A stretch of DNA of 64,000 bases from an uncultured Prevotella sp. (GCA_944320305.1 CALUGW010000016.1:1-64000); one strand, 5' to 3'. Numbered from the stretch's first letter, positions 1 through 10,485 are shown. The notes: generated by a model from the sequence alone, not told the origin. Program-made: numbers and translations.

Positions 1-7
1 CCAACTC

Positions 8-28
8 ATTACCCGAAAAAGGGGTAAT
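8..28 (+). terminator. possible terminator hairpin of an upstream gene
   Basis: A 7-bp stem (ATTACCC / GGGTAAT) around a GAAAAAG loop is followed by a pyrimidine-rich but not pure T stretch. It could end a gene lying left of the window. The following bases up to about 220 contain no gene that I can support. Confidence 0.25.
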
Positions 29-227
29 TCTTCTAACTCTTTTGATTTCAGATAGGTATATTCTTTTTGCAGAATTAGCAAATAAATATGAAATACAAGC
101 ACGGAGCAAACTTTTTGACGTCTCAGGCACACACCCAGACAGCCGGGCCGCACACGCGGCAGCGGCCGCCGACAATGGCGGCAGACAATTAATCGCCGCA
201 AAATGACACCACATGGAAAAAATATTG

Positions 228-235
228 TACCTTTG
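228..235 (+). promoter_or_regulatory. predicted -7 element of the guaA promoter
   Basis: TACCTTTG fits the Bacteroidota -7 consensus TAnnTTTG. It lies about 150 bases before the chosen guaA start, so the transcript would have a leader of roughly 140 nt. I see no clear TTG at the -33 position and no riboswitch that I recognise in the leader. Confidence 0.55.
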
Positions 236-381
236 CAAAAGAAACCGGAGGCGACTGCCGCAACCCGGCAGGGCGGCAGCCGGACAGCCGCAACGGCCGC
301 ACCGCATCCTGCGCAAGGCAAGAGCCGGTGGCAAGAGGCGGCCGCGCGGCACATATTGGGGATTTTTATTTAACACGTAAT

Positions 382-1926
382 ATGCAACAGAAGATAATCA
401 TTCTTGACTTCGGCTCACAGACCACACAGCTCATCGGCCGCCGTGTGCGCGAGCTTGACACCTTCTGCGAGATTGTTCCTTACAACAAGTTCCCCGCTGA
501 TGACCCGTCGGTTATAGGCGTCATCCTCAGCGGCTCACCCTATTCGGTACATGACCCCGAGGCGTTCAAGGCCGACCTCGGCCAGTTTGTGGGCCGCGTG
601 CCGGTGCTCGGCATCTGCTATGGGGCGCAGTTCATCGCCAACACTGGCGGGGGCAAGGTTGAAAAGACCGACACCCGCGAGTACGGCCGCGCCAACCTGC
701 AGTGGTTCGACGGCGGCAACGCCCTCTTCAAGGGCTTCAGCGAAGGCTCGCAAGTGTGGATGAGCCACGGCGACACCATAACGGCCATCCCTGGCGACTG
801 CCACGTGATAGCCTCGACGGGCAGCGTGAAATACGCCGCTTACGCCAGCGACACATACCCGCTGTGGGCAGTGCAGTTCCACCCGGAGGTATTCCACACC
901 ACCCAAGGCAAGCAGCTGCTGCGCAACTTCGTGGTAGACATCTGCGGCAGCCGGCAGGAGTGGAGCCCCGCCTCGTTCGTTGAGTCAACCGTGGCCGAGC
1001 TGAAAGAGCAGCTGGGCAGCGACCGCGTGATTCTCGGTCTGTCAGGAGGCGTTGACTCGTCAGTGTGCGCCGTTCTGCTCAACAAGGCCATCGGCCACAA
1101 CCTTACCTGCATCTTCGTCGACCACGGAATGCTCCGCAAAAACGAGTTCAAGAAGGTGATGGAGGCTTACCAGGGCCTTGGCCTCAACGTGATTGGCGTG
1201 GACGCCAGCGAGAAATTCTTCAAAGACCTTGAGGGAGTGACCGACCCCGAGCAGAAACGCAAGATCATCGGACGCGACTTCGTGGAGGTTTTCAACGCCG
1301 AGGCAAAGAAAATCACTGACGCCAAATGGCTCGCCCAAGGCACCATCTACCCCGACCGCATCGAGAGCCTGAGCATCACCGGCATGGTCATCAAGAGCCA
1401 CCACAACGTTGGCGGACTGCCCAAGGAGATGCACCTGAAGCTCTGCGAGCCGCTGAAATGGCTCTTCAAGGACGAGGTGCGCCGCGTGGGCTACCAGCTG
1501 CAGATGCCCGAACGGCTCATCAAGCGCCACCCGTTCCCCGGCCCCGGACTGGCCGTGCGCATACTCGGCGACATAACCCGCGAGAAGGTGCGCATACTCC
1601 AGGATGCCGATGACATCTACATCGAGTCCATGCACAACTACATCTGCGACGACGGCGAGCCGCTTTATGACAAGGTGTGGCAGGCCGGCACGGTGCTGCT
1701 CTCCACAATACGCAGCGTGGGAGTGATGGGCGACGAGCGCACTTACGAGCACCCCGTGGCACTGAGAGCCGTTACCAGCACCGACGCCATGACCGCCGAC
1801 TGGGCTCACCTGCCCTACGACTTCATGGCAAAGGTGTCTAACGAGATTATAAACAAGGTGAAGGGAGTGAACCGCGTGTGCTACGACATCTCCTCAAAGC
1901 CGCCATCGACAATCGAGTGGGAATAA
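382..1926 (+). CDS. guaA: GMP synthase (glutamine-hydrolysing)
   Basis: GuaA converts XMP to GMP with ATP and glutamine, the last step of guanine nucleotide synthesis, in the cytosol. The N-terminal class I glutamine amidotransferase domain (about 1-190) has the nucleophile Cys79 in GICYGAQ and the His167/Glu169 pair in FHPEV. The ATP pyrophosphatase domain carries the PP-loop GLSGGVDSS at about 219-227, and the C-terminal dimerisation/XMP domain ends in the typical KPPSTIEWE. The reading frame is open back to a GTG at 328, but the ATG at 382 gives 514 aa, the usual family length, starting at the normal [14 protein letters not shown] single gene between its own promoter and a strong terminator. 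Confidence 0.97.
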   Translation: MQQKIIILDFGSQTTQLIGRRVRELDTFCEIVPYNKFPADDPSVIGVILSGSPYSVHDPEAFKADLGQFVGRVPVLGICYGAQFIANTGGGKVEKTDTREYGRANLQWFDGGNALFKGFSEGSQVWMSHGDTITAIPGDCHVIASTGSVKYAAYASDTYPLWAVQFHPEVFHTTQGKQLLRNFVVDICGSRQEWSPASFVESTVAELKEQLGSDRVILGLSGGVDSSVCAVLLNKAIGHNLTCIFVDHGMLRKNEFKKVMEAYQGLGLNVIGVDASEKFFKDLEGVTDPEQKRKIIGRDFVEVFNAEAKKITDAKWLAQGTIYPDRIESLSITGMVIKSHHNVGGLPKEMHLKLCEPLKWLFKDEVRRVGYQLQMPERLIKRHPFPGPGLAVRILGDITREKVRILQDADDIYIESMHNYICDDGEPLYDKVWQAGTVLLSTIRSVGVMGDERTYEHPVALRAVTSTDAMTADWAHLPYDFMAKVSNEIINKVKGVNRVCYDISSKPPSTIEWE

Positions 1927-1961
1927 CGGAAACGGCACCAAACTAATCCTAAAAGAACCCA

Positions 1962-2003
1962 AAAGTTCCCGGAACACACGGTCATGTTCCGGGAACTTTC
2001 TTT
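1962..2003 (+). terminator. intrinsic terminator after guaA
   Basis: A perfect 15-bp stem (1962-1976 with 1985-1999, AAAGTTCCCGGAACA and its complement) closes an 8-nt loop and is followed by CTTTTTAT. An A-rich stretch on the left side means it may also stop the leftward DUF4450 gene that ends at 2054. Confidence 0.85.
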
Positions 2004-2053
2004 TTATCCGGCAGTGTCCGTCGGGCCGTTACGGCTCGTTGGCCCGCCGCCGA

Positions 2054-5023
2054 CTATTGCAGCGTCACCGCCATCAGCCCTATCACAACATCGTTGGACA
2101 GCGTGCGCAGCGTGAGCGACCGCAAACGCTTTGCCGGGTTGAGCTGCATCCGCAGCATCTGGGCCGCTCCGCCGGGAATGGGGCGCCCGTAGACTTCGCT
2201 CATTCCAAACTCCGCGCCCAGGTCGCGGCTCACCGTTCCGGTGCCCAGAGCCACACGGTACGGCCGCGGCGAAGTGGTGCAGAAAGCCCCGTCGTCCACA
2301 AAATAATCCTGCTCGATGGGGCACCAGTTGTCAGGATTGACAAGGCGCAGGGTGTCGGCTGTGCCGTCCTTATACGTTGCGACAACCATTCCGTTTTCTA
2401 TGCGGCTCTGCATATGGTTGGTGGAACCGGCCATGAGCAGGTAGGCGGAGGCCGCCCTGCCGCTCAGCGGAACAACCACGCTGTCGGGATAGTTGTCCCA
2501 CAAAGAAGTGTAGACAATGTTGCGCCCCTCGGCCGGGGTGCGGAAGGGCACACCGGCCACCCTGAACTCGCCGCCGCTGACGAGTGTGCGGAACACCGAG
2601 TCGTTCACGTCTGCTGTCAAATCCGGGTGGCACCACTCGCCTATTCCCTGCACAGGCAGCTGCAATGTGGTGTACGGCGGACGCGGCGAGAGGTATTTGT
2701 TCTTGTATATGTCGTCAACCTCGGAGTTGAAACAGCCGTCGATGTTCACTTTTCTGAACTTGCCCGTGGTGTCAGGCTCGGCCAGCCCGTAAGCTGCGGC
2801 GTCCACCGTGCGCCGCACCGGCTCACATACGGCAGGCTCAATGAGCATTGCCGGAACGGGAGTCTTTATAATCTGATGCCTGGCCGCCGTGCCCACCGTC
2901 TCTTTATAGCGCCCCATCCCGACGTTCTGGCGGACCACAATCTGCAGCGGGCGGGTGAAGTTCTGCGTGATGTCATAAACGAGCGAGTCGCCCTCGCGGC
3001 GGAAGCTGTACTCCATGTAGGGCGTGCGCACCGACGCGCTGTCCCACGCCTGCGGGAAGCCGGGGCGCACATAGCAGCGCCCGCCCAGCGCGTCGGGCAC
3101 TATGCCGAACAGCCCCTGCAGCAGCGTGCGGGCCGAGATGCCGATGCAGTCGCCGAAGTCGCGGTAGCACTCGCCCCGCGCCGCGTCGTAGAAACTAAGC
3201 TGTCCGAAGTTGGCCGGGCTGTCGCCGATGTACATCTGGTCCATGATGTTGGCCTTCATCAGCATGAAGGCGGCCTCGCTGCGGCCCGCCTCGAAGTATG
3301 CCAGAGCCGTGTGCATAACCTCGGCCGCCGCCACATTGTTGATGCTCCAGGAGTAGGGCATCCAGTTGGAGGTGGAGATTGTCGCGCCGTAGAGGCGTCC
3401 GTCGGCCATGACGGGAATGTGTGGAATCTCGCGGTCAACATATTGCGTGGCGCGGAAGAACTGCTCCGGCGTGCCCGCTCCGCAGTCAACCGGCGTGTAG
3501 ACTGACCAGAGCGCGGCGCTCTCGTGCCTGCGGCCCTGCCCCATGAGGTCCTCGTATTCTGCCCAGTGGCCCTTGTCCGCGAGCCACAGGCGGCTGTTCA
3601 TGGCATTGAGAATGCGCTCCGCCTCTGCCCGGTAAGGGGCACCGTCCTCACCGATGATGTCAGCAATGTGCGCGGCAAGCTGGTTGGCGCGGTAGTTATA
3701 GGCCGAAGAATGCGTCACGGCTCCGCCGTTGTAGTAGAGCGCGTCGCTCGCCCAGATGCAGCAGTAGGCGTCATAAAGGCCGTCGTTGTCGGGGTCGTAG
3801 TTGCGTTTTTCCCACTCCAAGTGCAGTTTTATCACAGGCCACATCTTGCGCATATAGGCAGTGTCGGCATCGTAGCAGAAGTGCCAGAGCAGCTCGTCGA
3901 TGTAGTTGAGGTTCATGTCGTAGTGGTGCATCTGGTTGTTGCGCTCCGGATTGCGGCAGATGTAGCCGTTGCTGTACATCTGTGTTCCCCACTTTTTCTC
4001 CGCGCGCGCCATGTTCATCTTCGGGTCTTGAGACGGGTGCGGGATGGTTGGCGGCACGCCTGTCACCTGGCTGCGGGCGTAAGCGTCGAAGTGCGAGACA
4101 GCCCTGCCACTCCAGCCGAGCGCGTCGCCGAGATAGCCGGCGCGCCATCCGGCCAGCGGCATGCGCCAGCCTATCGCGCCGTGGAGCCAGGTCTGGCCGT
4201 CCCAGGCGCCGTCGGCAGCCGCCGTGAGCGCCCATCCCAAGGTATTGATATAGGGGTCGGGCGTGTTGAACTCAATGCGTCCGGCCAGCTCCCGGTTGTG
4301 CTCCTCGGCCTTGCGGAACATGACCGCCGCCTCAGTGGCGCCTGCGTCGCTTACCAGTGTGGAGTCCATCACGAAGTAGCTCTCGCCTGCGGCGTTCCAC
4401 TCGCGGGTGGTCATGCCTTTGCCCGTGGGGTCGGGGGCGAAACTTCCGGGAGCGTCGGCCCCCATGTCACCGTTGCGGCGCAGTCTCGGATTGGCTATTC
4501 CGCACACCAGAGCCTTAAGCCTCAGCGGCCCGGAAAAGCCCTCCGGACGGAACCGCCACACCGCCCCCTCGCTGTCTGGCAGGGCCACCACGTCGATATA
4601 AAGGACGGCATCGCCCCACGCCTCGTCCTTTACCGCATAACGGCGAGACGCCTCCGAATAACGCGCCTCGCACCATCCAGCTGACTCAAGGGCATAGTCA
4701 CGCCCGCCGTAGAGTACCCTGAAGCGCACGTTGCGGCAGTCGCGCTTCTTGTAGATGGCGAATATCGGGCGGTCGCTGGTCTCCACGCGGTAGTCTGTGT
4801 GGCCGCCGTAGAGGGCGCGGGTGTACTCGTTCTTGCCGTTGACGCACACAAAGTCGCGCCCCTCGGGGCTGTACTGGAGCGTGCGCCCGGTGCCGCGCCT
4901 GCCGTCGTTATACGATTTTGACTCGATGAAATCGCCGATTCGCTTCTGCGCCACGGCCGCCGTTGCGGCAAGCAGCAGCCCCGCGGCAACGGTGGCTCTC
5001 AGAATATTGCACTGCAAATACAT
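2054..5023 (-). CDS. secreted DUF4450 family protein (six-hairpin glycosidase-like)
   Basis: This 989-aa protein starts with a signal peptide (hydrophobic VAAGLLLAATAAVAQ, cleavage near residue 26), so it is exported to the periplasm or cell surface. I recognise the DUF4450 family: an N-terminal beta-rich part, then a central alpha/alpha-barrel-like region rich in Trp, Tyr, Asp and Glu (for example YDPDNDGLYDAYCCIW and NYRANQLAAHIADIIGEDG), as in glycosidases of the six-hairpin superfamily, and a C-terminal beta region. The family occurs in Bacteroidota carbohydrate-use loci, but no SusC/SusD pair lies nearby. Its substrate and even catalytic activity are unknown. The gene stands alone with its own -7 element 31 bases upstream. 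Confidence 0.75.
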   Translation of the reverse strand: MYLQCNILRATVAAGLLLAATAAVAQKRIGDFIESKSYNDGRRGTGRTLQYSPEGRDFVCVNGKNEYTRALYGGHTDYRVETSDRPIFAIYKKRDCRNVRFRVLYGGRDYALESAGWCEARYSEASRRYAVKDEAWGDAVLYIDVVALPDSEGAVWRFRPEGFSGPLRLKALVCGIANPRLRRNGDMGADAPGSFAPDPTGKGMTTREWNAAGESYFVMDSTLVSDAGATEAAVMFRKAEEHNRELAGRIEFNTPDPYINTLGWALTAAADGAWDGQTWLHGAIGWRMPLAGWRAGYLGDALGWSGRAVSHFDAYARSQVTGVPPTIPHPSQDPKMNMARAEKKWGTQMYSNGYICRNPERNNQMHHYDMNLNYIDELLWHFCYDADTAYMRKMWPVIKLHLEWEKRNYDPDNDGLYDAYCCIWASDALYYNGGAVTHSSAYNYRANQLAAHIADIIGEDGAPYRAEAERILNAMNSRLWLADKGHWAEYEDLMGQGRRHESAALWSVYTPVDCGAGTPEQFFRATQYVDREIPHIPVMADGRLYGATISTSNWMPYSWSINNVAAAEVMHTALAYFEAGRSEAAFMLMKANIMDQMYIGDSPANFGQLSFYDAARGECYRDFGDCIGISARTLLQGLFGIVPDALGGRCYVRPGFPQAWDSASVRTPYMEYSFRREGDSLVYDITQNFTRPLQIVVRQNVGMGRYKETVGTAARHQIIKTPVPAMLIEPAVCEPVRRTVDAAAYGLAEPDTTGKFRKVNIDGCFNSEVDDIYKNKYLSPRPPYTTLQLPVQGIGEWCHPDLTADVNDSVFRTLVSGGEFRVAGVPFRTPAEGRNIVYTSLWDNYPDSVVVPLSGRAASAYLLMAGSTNHMQSRIENGMVVATYKDGTADTLRLVNPDNWCPIEQDYFVDDGAFCTTSPRPYRVALGTGTVSRDLGAEFGMSEVYGRPIPGGAAQMLRMQLNPAKRLRSLTLRTLSNDVVIGLMAVTLQ

Positions 5024-5053
5024 TCTTGTCTTAATTTGTTATTGGTCATCATG

Positions 5054-5061
5054 CAAAGTTA
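5054..5061 (-). promoter_or_regulatory. predicted -7 element of the DUF4450 gene
   Basis: On the minus strand this reads TAACTTTG, followed by GC, matching TAnnTTTG(C). It is 31 bases upstream of the DUF4450 ATG and left of the terminator at 5095-5131, so the gene has its own promoter. Confidence 0.6.
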
Positions 5062-5094
5062 AACATTTCGCTCCGCAATTGCAAGTATGCCCGC

Positions 5095-5207
5095 AAAAAA
5101 AAGAAACCGGCTGTCATCGCGACAGCCGGTTCCATAAACAAACTACTTAAAAACTAATCTACTAAAACAAATCAAAAAATATTCTTTCTGCATTTTCTTG
5201 CATTTGA
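5095..5207 (-). ncRNA. candidate small RNA between groL and the DUF4450 gene
   Basis: A leftward promoter (5213-5243) and an intrinsic terminator bracket about 113 nt with no convincing gene. The terminator has an 11-bp stem, AACCGGCTGTC at 5105-5115 with its complement at 5121-5131, followed on the minus strand by a TTTCTTTTTTTT tract. groL has its own terminator further right, so this hairpin is not needed for groL. The body is AU-rich; a 13-codon ATG frame near its 5' end could instead make it a leader or micro-mRNA. I do not recognise it as a known RNA family. Confidence 0.45.
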
Positions 5208-5212
5208 CACGG

Positions 5213-5243
5213 CAAAGGTATAAACTTTATCAGTCACTTCAAA
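5213..5243 (-). promoter_or_regulatory. predicted promoter of the candidate sRNA
   Basis: On the minus strand there is TTTG (5243-5240), 19 bases, then TACCTTTG (5220-5213). This is a near-ideal Bacteroidota housekeeping promoter, and it lies between the groL terminator and the candidate sRNA. Confidence 0.55.
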
Positions 5244-5274
5244 AGATTTTCTGGAAAAAATGTCATAAAAACAC

Positions 5275-5317
5275 CATAAAAAACAAAGGAGAGGCGCACA
5301 AGTCTGCACGCCCCTCC
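5275..5317 (-). terminator. intrinsic terminator of groS-groL
   Basis: On the minus strand GGAGGGGCG pairs with CGCCTCTCC (one G-U pair; 5309-5317 with 5288-5296), followed by TTTGTTTTTTATGG. It starts 27 bases after the groL stop codon. Confidence 0.75.
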
Positions 5318-5343
5318 GGTTTGATATGTGTGGTTTGCAATCC

Positions 5344-6999
<1,656 letters not shown>

Positions 7000-7011
7000 T
7001 TATTCGGTTTC

Positions 7012-7284
7012 TTATTTCTCTATAACAGCGAGCACATCGCTCTGGCGCATCATCAGATACTTGGTGCCGTCATACTCCAGCTCGGTGCCTGAGTATTTGC
7101 CATAGAGCACCTCGTCGCCCTCCTTGAGCACCATTTCCTCGTCCTTGGTGCCCTTGCCTGCGGCAACGATTGTGCCGTGGAGCGGCTTCTCCTTTGCGGT
7201 GTCAGGAATGATGATACCGCCGATTTTCTCTTCTGCTGGTGCAGGGAGTACCAGTACTCTGTCTGCCAATGGTTTGATGTTCAT
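7012..7284 (-). CDS. groS: 10-kDa co-chaperonin GroES
   Basis: GroES caps the GroEL chamber. The 90-aa protein has the family order: N-terminal [12 protein letters not shown], the mobile loop with [14 protein letters not shown], then AAGKG and [14 protein letters not shown] near the end. It is the first gene of the groS-groL operon. The upstream 240 bases hold a 15-bp palindrome (7389-7403) and a nested inverted repeat, which may bear on its regulation. Confidence 0.97.
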   Translation of the reverse strand: MNIKPLADRVLVLPAPAEEKIGGIIIPDTAKEKPLHGTIVAAGKGTKDEEMVLKEGDEVLYGKYSGTELEYDGTKYLMMRQSDVLAVIEK

Positions 7285-7388
7285 AGTTCTTTATTTTTTA
7301 AATTGTTATGTTCTTTTCTCCGGCCGCAGCCGCCTTTGAGGCGTCCGGCCACCTGTGTGGTTGCCAAAACCGTGCCAAAAGCGGCAGA

Positions 7389-7403
7389 CTGACAATCTGT
7401 CAG
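7389..7403. promoter_or_regulatory. palindrome upstream of groS (possible operator)
   Basis: CTGACA-ATC-TGTCAG is a perfect 15-bp palindrome about 105 bases upstream of the groS start, next to a run of A on the + strand. It is not a CIRCE element. A role as a stress-regulator site is inference from its position only. Confidence 0.35.
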
Positions 7404-7507
7404 CGTCAAAAAAAAATATTGTGTCACATTTTGTCCTTCATGCGGAATTGTATAATTTTGCAGCCGTTTTCAGGACAGGGGCGCCCGCCGCCCGCAGACT
7501 CATAAGT

Positions 7508-7661
7508 AGATGTTCAAAATTAATTGCCTCCAAATTGTGTGCTATTGCGGGCTGCAAGTCAAAGTCCGAAGAGGAAGTGTAGCGGGCTACACGCCCGATG
7601 AGACTTTGGCTTGCAGCCCGCAATAGCACACAAGGTGGTGGCAAAGATATAAAGAACATCT
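7508..7661. repeat. 154-bp nested inverted repeat between groS and the ThrE-like gene
   Basis: Outer arms AGATGTTC (7508-7515) and GAACATCT (7654-7661) enclose 32-bp arms at 7535-7566 and 7602-7633 that match with one mismatch. Inside them sits a third hairpin (GTGTAG at 7577-7582, CTACAC at 7587-7592). The whole can fold as one long hairpin. It lies between two divergently transcribed genes and has no coding capacity. Confidence 0.8.
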
Positions 7662-7723
7662 GCAAGGTGTGTGATATCGATTAATTTCGAACAGCTACTT
7701 AATATTTAAAATGTGTAACAACC

Positions 7724-9031
7724 ATGCAACAACCATCTGAAGAAGACATCCACCAGAGGCTGAAGGAGAGCACACTCTTTCTCGCCGAGTACGCATCGAC
7801 GCTCATGGCCGCCGGCGCGCAGACGTCGCGCGTGCAGCTGAACACCGTGCGCATGGCGCGCTCCATGGGCTTCCACGTAAACCTGCTGATATTCCAGCGC
7901 ACGCTGAGCATAACGCTCCACGACAACGACCGCAACCACTCCTACACCTACATCAAGAAGACGCCCCACATACCGATAAACTTCAAGGCCAACATGAAGC
8001 TGTCGCAACTGTCGTGGAACGCCTACGACGAGCGGCTGCCCCTGGGCGAGATGTGGGCCCGGCTGCGCTCCATCATCGGCGAGCGGCGCGAGAGCCCGTG
8101 GCTCGTGCTGCTGCTGGCCTCGGTGGCCAACGCCTGCTTCTGCCGCCTGTTCGACGGCAACCTCACGTCGATGGCCATCGTCTTCGCGGCCACGCTTGTG
8201 GGCTTCTTCCTCAGGCAGCAGCTCACGCGGCGCGGCGTCAACCAGCTGGCCGTGTTCACGCTGTGCGCCTTTGTATCGACGATGATCGGCGCCACAGATT
8301 ATCTATTCTTCCACGGCGGCACCGAGGATATGTCCATAGGCACCTCGATGCTCTACCTCGTGCCCGGCGTGCCGCTGATAAACGGCGTGATGGACATCGT
8401 GGACCACCACGTGCTCAACGGGGTGACGCGCCTGACCAACGCCATGCTGCTCATCATCTGCATAGCCATAGGCCTGTCGGGCACCGTCATCCTGCTCGAC
8501 ATCGACCCAACGACGTTCACCGCCGTCCACCGCCCCGACATCATCACGGCCACCATAGCCGACGGACTCTTTGCCGCCGCGGCCGCCATCGGCTTCGCCA
8601 TAATCAGCAACCCGCCGCGCCGCGCCCTGCTCATCTGCGCCCTGCTGGCCTGCGTGGGCCACGGCGTGCGCTACTTCCTGATGCACAACAGCGGCATAAT
8701 GCTCGACCAGGTCACGGCCTCAACCATAGCCGGATTCGCCATCGGACTGCTCGCCGTGCCCTTCGCCATGCGCATCCACTGCCCGGCGGAGTGCTTCGCC
8801 TTCCCCTCGCTGCTGCCCATGGTGCCCGGAATGTTTGCCTACAAGGCCGTGCGCGACCTGATAAACATCGTGCGCCTGCCCGACGACTACACCGTGGAAT
8901 ACGTGGCGCGCTTCTTCCACAACGGCTCGCTCACGCTGCTCGTCATGTTCGGCATGGTGGTGGGATGCATCATACCCATCTTCATCTTCCACCGCCAGTC
9001 GTTCTCCGTGACGCGGCGGGGGCGCGAATAG
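7724..9031 (+). CDS. threonine/serine exporter family protein (ThrE N- and C-modules fused)
   Basis: A 435-aa inner-membrane protein of the ThrE family, which exports threonine and serine in Corynebacterium. Residues about 1-250 form the ThrE/DUF1212 part: a soluble start with ASTLMAAGAQTSRV and then several membrane helices including YLVPGVPLINGVMDIV. Residues about 270-430 form the DUF3815-like part with more helices and FPSLLPMVPGMFAYKAVRD. Many bacteria carry these as two genes; here they are one. The substrate is inferred from the family only. I find no clear -7 element; TAATTTCG near 7682 is a weak match. Confidence 0.85.
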   Translation: MQQPSEEDIHQRLKESTLFLAEYASTLMAAGAQTSRVQLNTVRMARSMGFHVNLLIFQRTLSITLHDNDRNHSYTYIKKTPHIPINFKANMKLSQLSWNAYDERLPLGEMWARLRSIIGERRESPWLVLLLASVANACFCRLFDGNLTSMAIVFAATLVGFFLRQQLTRRGVNQLAVFTLCAFVSTMIGATDYLFFHGGTEDMSIGTSMLYLVPGVPLINGVMDIVDHHVLNGVTRLTNAMLLIICIAIGLSGTVILLDIDPTTFTAVHRPDIITATIADGLFAAAAAIGFAIISNPPRRALLICALLACVGHGVRYFLMHNSGIMLDQVTASTIAGFAIGLLAVPFAMRIHCPAECFAFPSLLPMVPGMFAYKAVRDLINIVRLPDDYTVEYVARFFHNGSLTLLVMFGMVVGCIIPIFIFHRQSFSVTRRGRE

Positions 9032-9126
9032 GCTCCCCTGCCACGAGCGCACGCGGCGGAAGCACGCGCCGCCCGCCGTTTAACACCGTTTTGCATCGGT
9101 TAAAAATCCGCGCCGGTTGCACGCCC

Positions 9127-9467
9127 ATTTTCCGCGAATTTGAAAACAAAAGCCCCGTGGCCGCAAATTCGCCGAATATGAGTGTGCAACCGTAACTAAT
9201 TGGACTAATTAGACTTATTGGACCAATTAGTCCTGGTGTGCAACTTTTTCAGCCTCCAAGACAGCCCTTTTCAGCCCCCAGACGGCCTTTCCGACCCAGC
9301 AAAAATGGCCTTTCCGGCTTCCAATATGGCCTATATCGCGCTGCGATATGGGCCATTTCGCAACTCGATATAGGCCATATTGCAAAATCGCGGGGCTTTT
9401 CCGGCGAAAATGCGGGGCAAAAACAACCCCGGAATTTCTATTTCACCGGTTTCTGAAGTGTTAAAAT
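9127..9467 (+). repeat. 341-bp dispersed noncoding repeat, copy a
   Basis: First of three full copies in the window (others at 22581-22920 and 57632-57970) plus a partial one at 45218-45331. In order it has a conserved start around GAAAACAAA and GTGTGCA, four 9-bp units (ACTAATTGG, ACTAATTAG, ACTTATTGG, ACCAATTAG; 9195-9230), a CAGCCCTTTTCAGCC block, three 22-bp near-palindromes around GGCC (about 9319-9384), and a conserved end TTTCTGAAGTGTTAAAAT. It fills the gap between the ThrE-like gene and the hydrolase promoter. Short open frames inside read successive 22-bp units in different frames, so I do not call a gene. Confidence 0.85.
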
Positions 9468-9533
9468 CCGGCTTAACTTCCCATTTATCGCATCTGCCGC
9501 CGCAGCGGCGCGCGTTTTCTCAGACCTTTTTAT

Positions 9534-9541
9534 TATCTTTG
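9534..9541 (+). promoter_or_regulatory. predicted -7 element of the alpha/beta hydrolase gene
   Basis: TATCTTTG followed by C, 66 bases before the ATG at 9607. It fits TAnnTTTG; the -33 region has no clear TTG. Confidence 0.55.
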
Positions 9542-9606
9542 CATCACGGCGGCCAAAGCCGCGCAGCGGCCGCCGCCGGAAGAACCCGCCTTTATCCCAA
9601 CCTGAA

Positions 9607-10485
9607 ATGAAAGAAGCAAGCAAAAGAATCATCCTGGCCGCCGCCGTGGCCCTCGCGGCCTGCACGGCGGCAACGGCGCAGGAGCGGACAGCCGCCGCCA
9701 CTAACGGCCACACAGAGCGGGAGCTGTGGATCGGCAACGGCCCGCGCCGCATCTACGGCGTCATGGCCACGCCCAAAGACGCCGGGGCGAGAACGCCCGT
9801 GGCCATCATCGCCCACGGCTTCAACGGCACCCACAGCTTCGGCCGCACCTACTTCAGCACGCTCTGCCGCTTCGGCTGGAGCTGCTATGCGTTCGACTTC
9901 CCCTGCGGCTCCGTCAAGAGCCGCAGCGACAGCAACACCATGAACATGTCGGTGGGCGACGAGGCCGACGACCTGCGAGCCATCGTGCGCCACCTGCGCT
10001 CGCTCCCCACCACCGACACAACGGCCATAGCGCTCATCGGCGAGAGCCAGGGCGGGCTGGCCTCGGCTCTGGCGGCGGCAGCCCTGGGCGACACCGTCAG
10101 CCGCATGGTGCTCATCTACCCCGCCCTCTGCATTCCCGACAACTGGAACGCGGCCTACAAGACCGAGGCCGACATACCCGACACCACCCGCGTGTGGGGC
10201 GTGCCGCTGGGCCGCCGCTTCTTCAGCGAGGCCCGCGCCATCGACGTCTACGCCACGATAGGCCGCTACGGCGGGCCGGTGCTCATCGTCCACGGCGACA
10301 GCGACGACGTCGTGCCCCCGGACTATTCGCGCCGCGCCGAGGCCGCATACCCCGACGCCCGCCTGCACATAATCCGCGGGGCGCGCCACGGCTTCGGCGG
10401 CAGAGCGCGCGAAGAGGCCCTCCGCCTCGTGGCCGGGTTCCTCGCGGCGGAGGCTAAAACGCAATTAAGAAAGCCTGAAGAATAA
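9607..10485 (+). CDS. secreted alpha/beta hydrolase
   Basis: A 292-aa protein with a signal peptide (cleavage near AATA-Q at residue 25), so it probably acts in the periplasm. The alpha/beta-hydrolase core follows: oxyanion-loop HGFNGTH, nucleophile elbow GESQGG, acid in HGDSDDVVPP and base His in GARHGFGG. The layout resembles dienelactone-hydrolase-like and acyl-peptidase-like esterases. The substrate cannot be read from the sequence. It stands alone between the 341-bp repeat and a short palindromic element. Confidence 0.85.
   Translation: MKEASKRIILAAAVALAACTAATAQERTAAATNGHTERELWIGNGPRRIYGVMATPKDAGARTPVAIIAHGFNGTHSFGRTYFSTLCRFGWSCYAFDFPCGSVKSRSDSNTMNMSVGDEADDLRAIVRHLRSLPTTDTTAIALIGESQGGLASALAAAALGDTVSRMVLIYPALCIPDNWNAAYKTEADIPDTTRVWGVPLGRRFFSEARAIDVYATIGRYGGPVLIVHGDSDDVVPPDYSRRAEAAYPDARLHIIRGARHGFGGRAREEALRLVAGFLAAEAKTQLRKPEE

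Noticed and set aside
16-381. Purine riboswitch or other aptamer in front of guaA
   Set aside because: I could not find the conserved core of a purine aptamer in the leader; only a promoter is supported.
2039-4684. Long + strand ORFs opposite the DUF4450 gene
   Set aside because: Antisense shadow frames of a GC-rich gene; no signal, motif or promoter of their own.
8014-9195. 393-codon + strand ORF overlapping the ThrE-like gene
   Set aside because: It is in another frame of a gene with clear membrane segments and family motifs; its Arg/His/Pro-rich translation is typical of a GC-rich shadow frame.
9238-9456. 72-codon ORF within the 341-bp repeat, with similar ORFs in the other copies (22690-23013, 57509-57784, 44665-45426)
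   Set aside because: The peptides look alike only because the DNA repeats; successive 22-bp units are read in different frames, starts and ends are not conserved, and copy a has a stop where copy b reads on.
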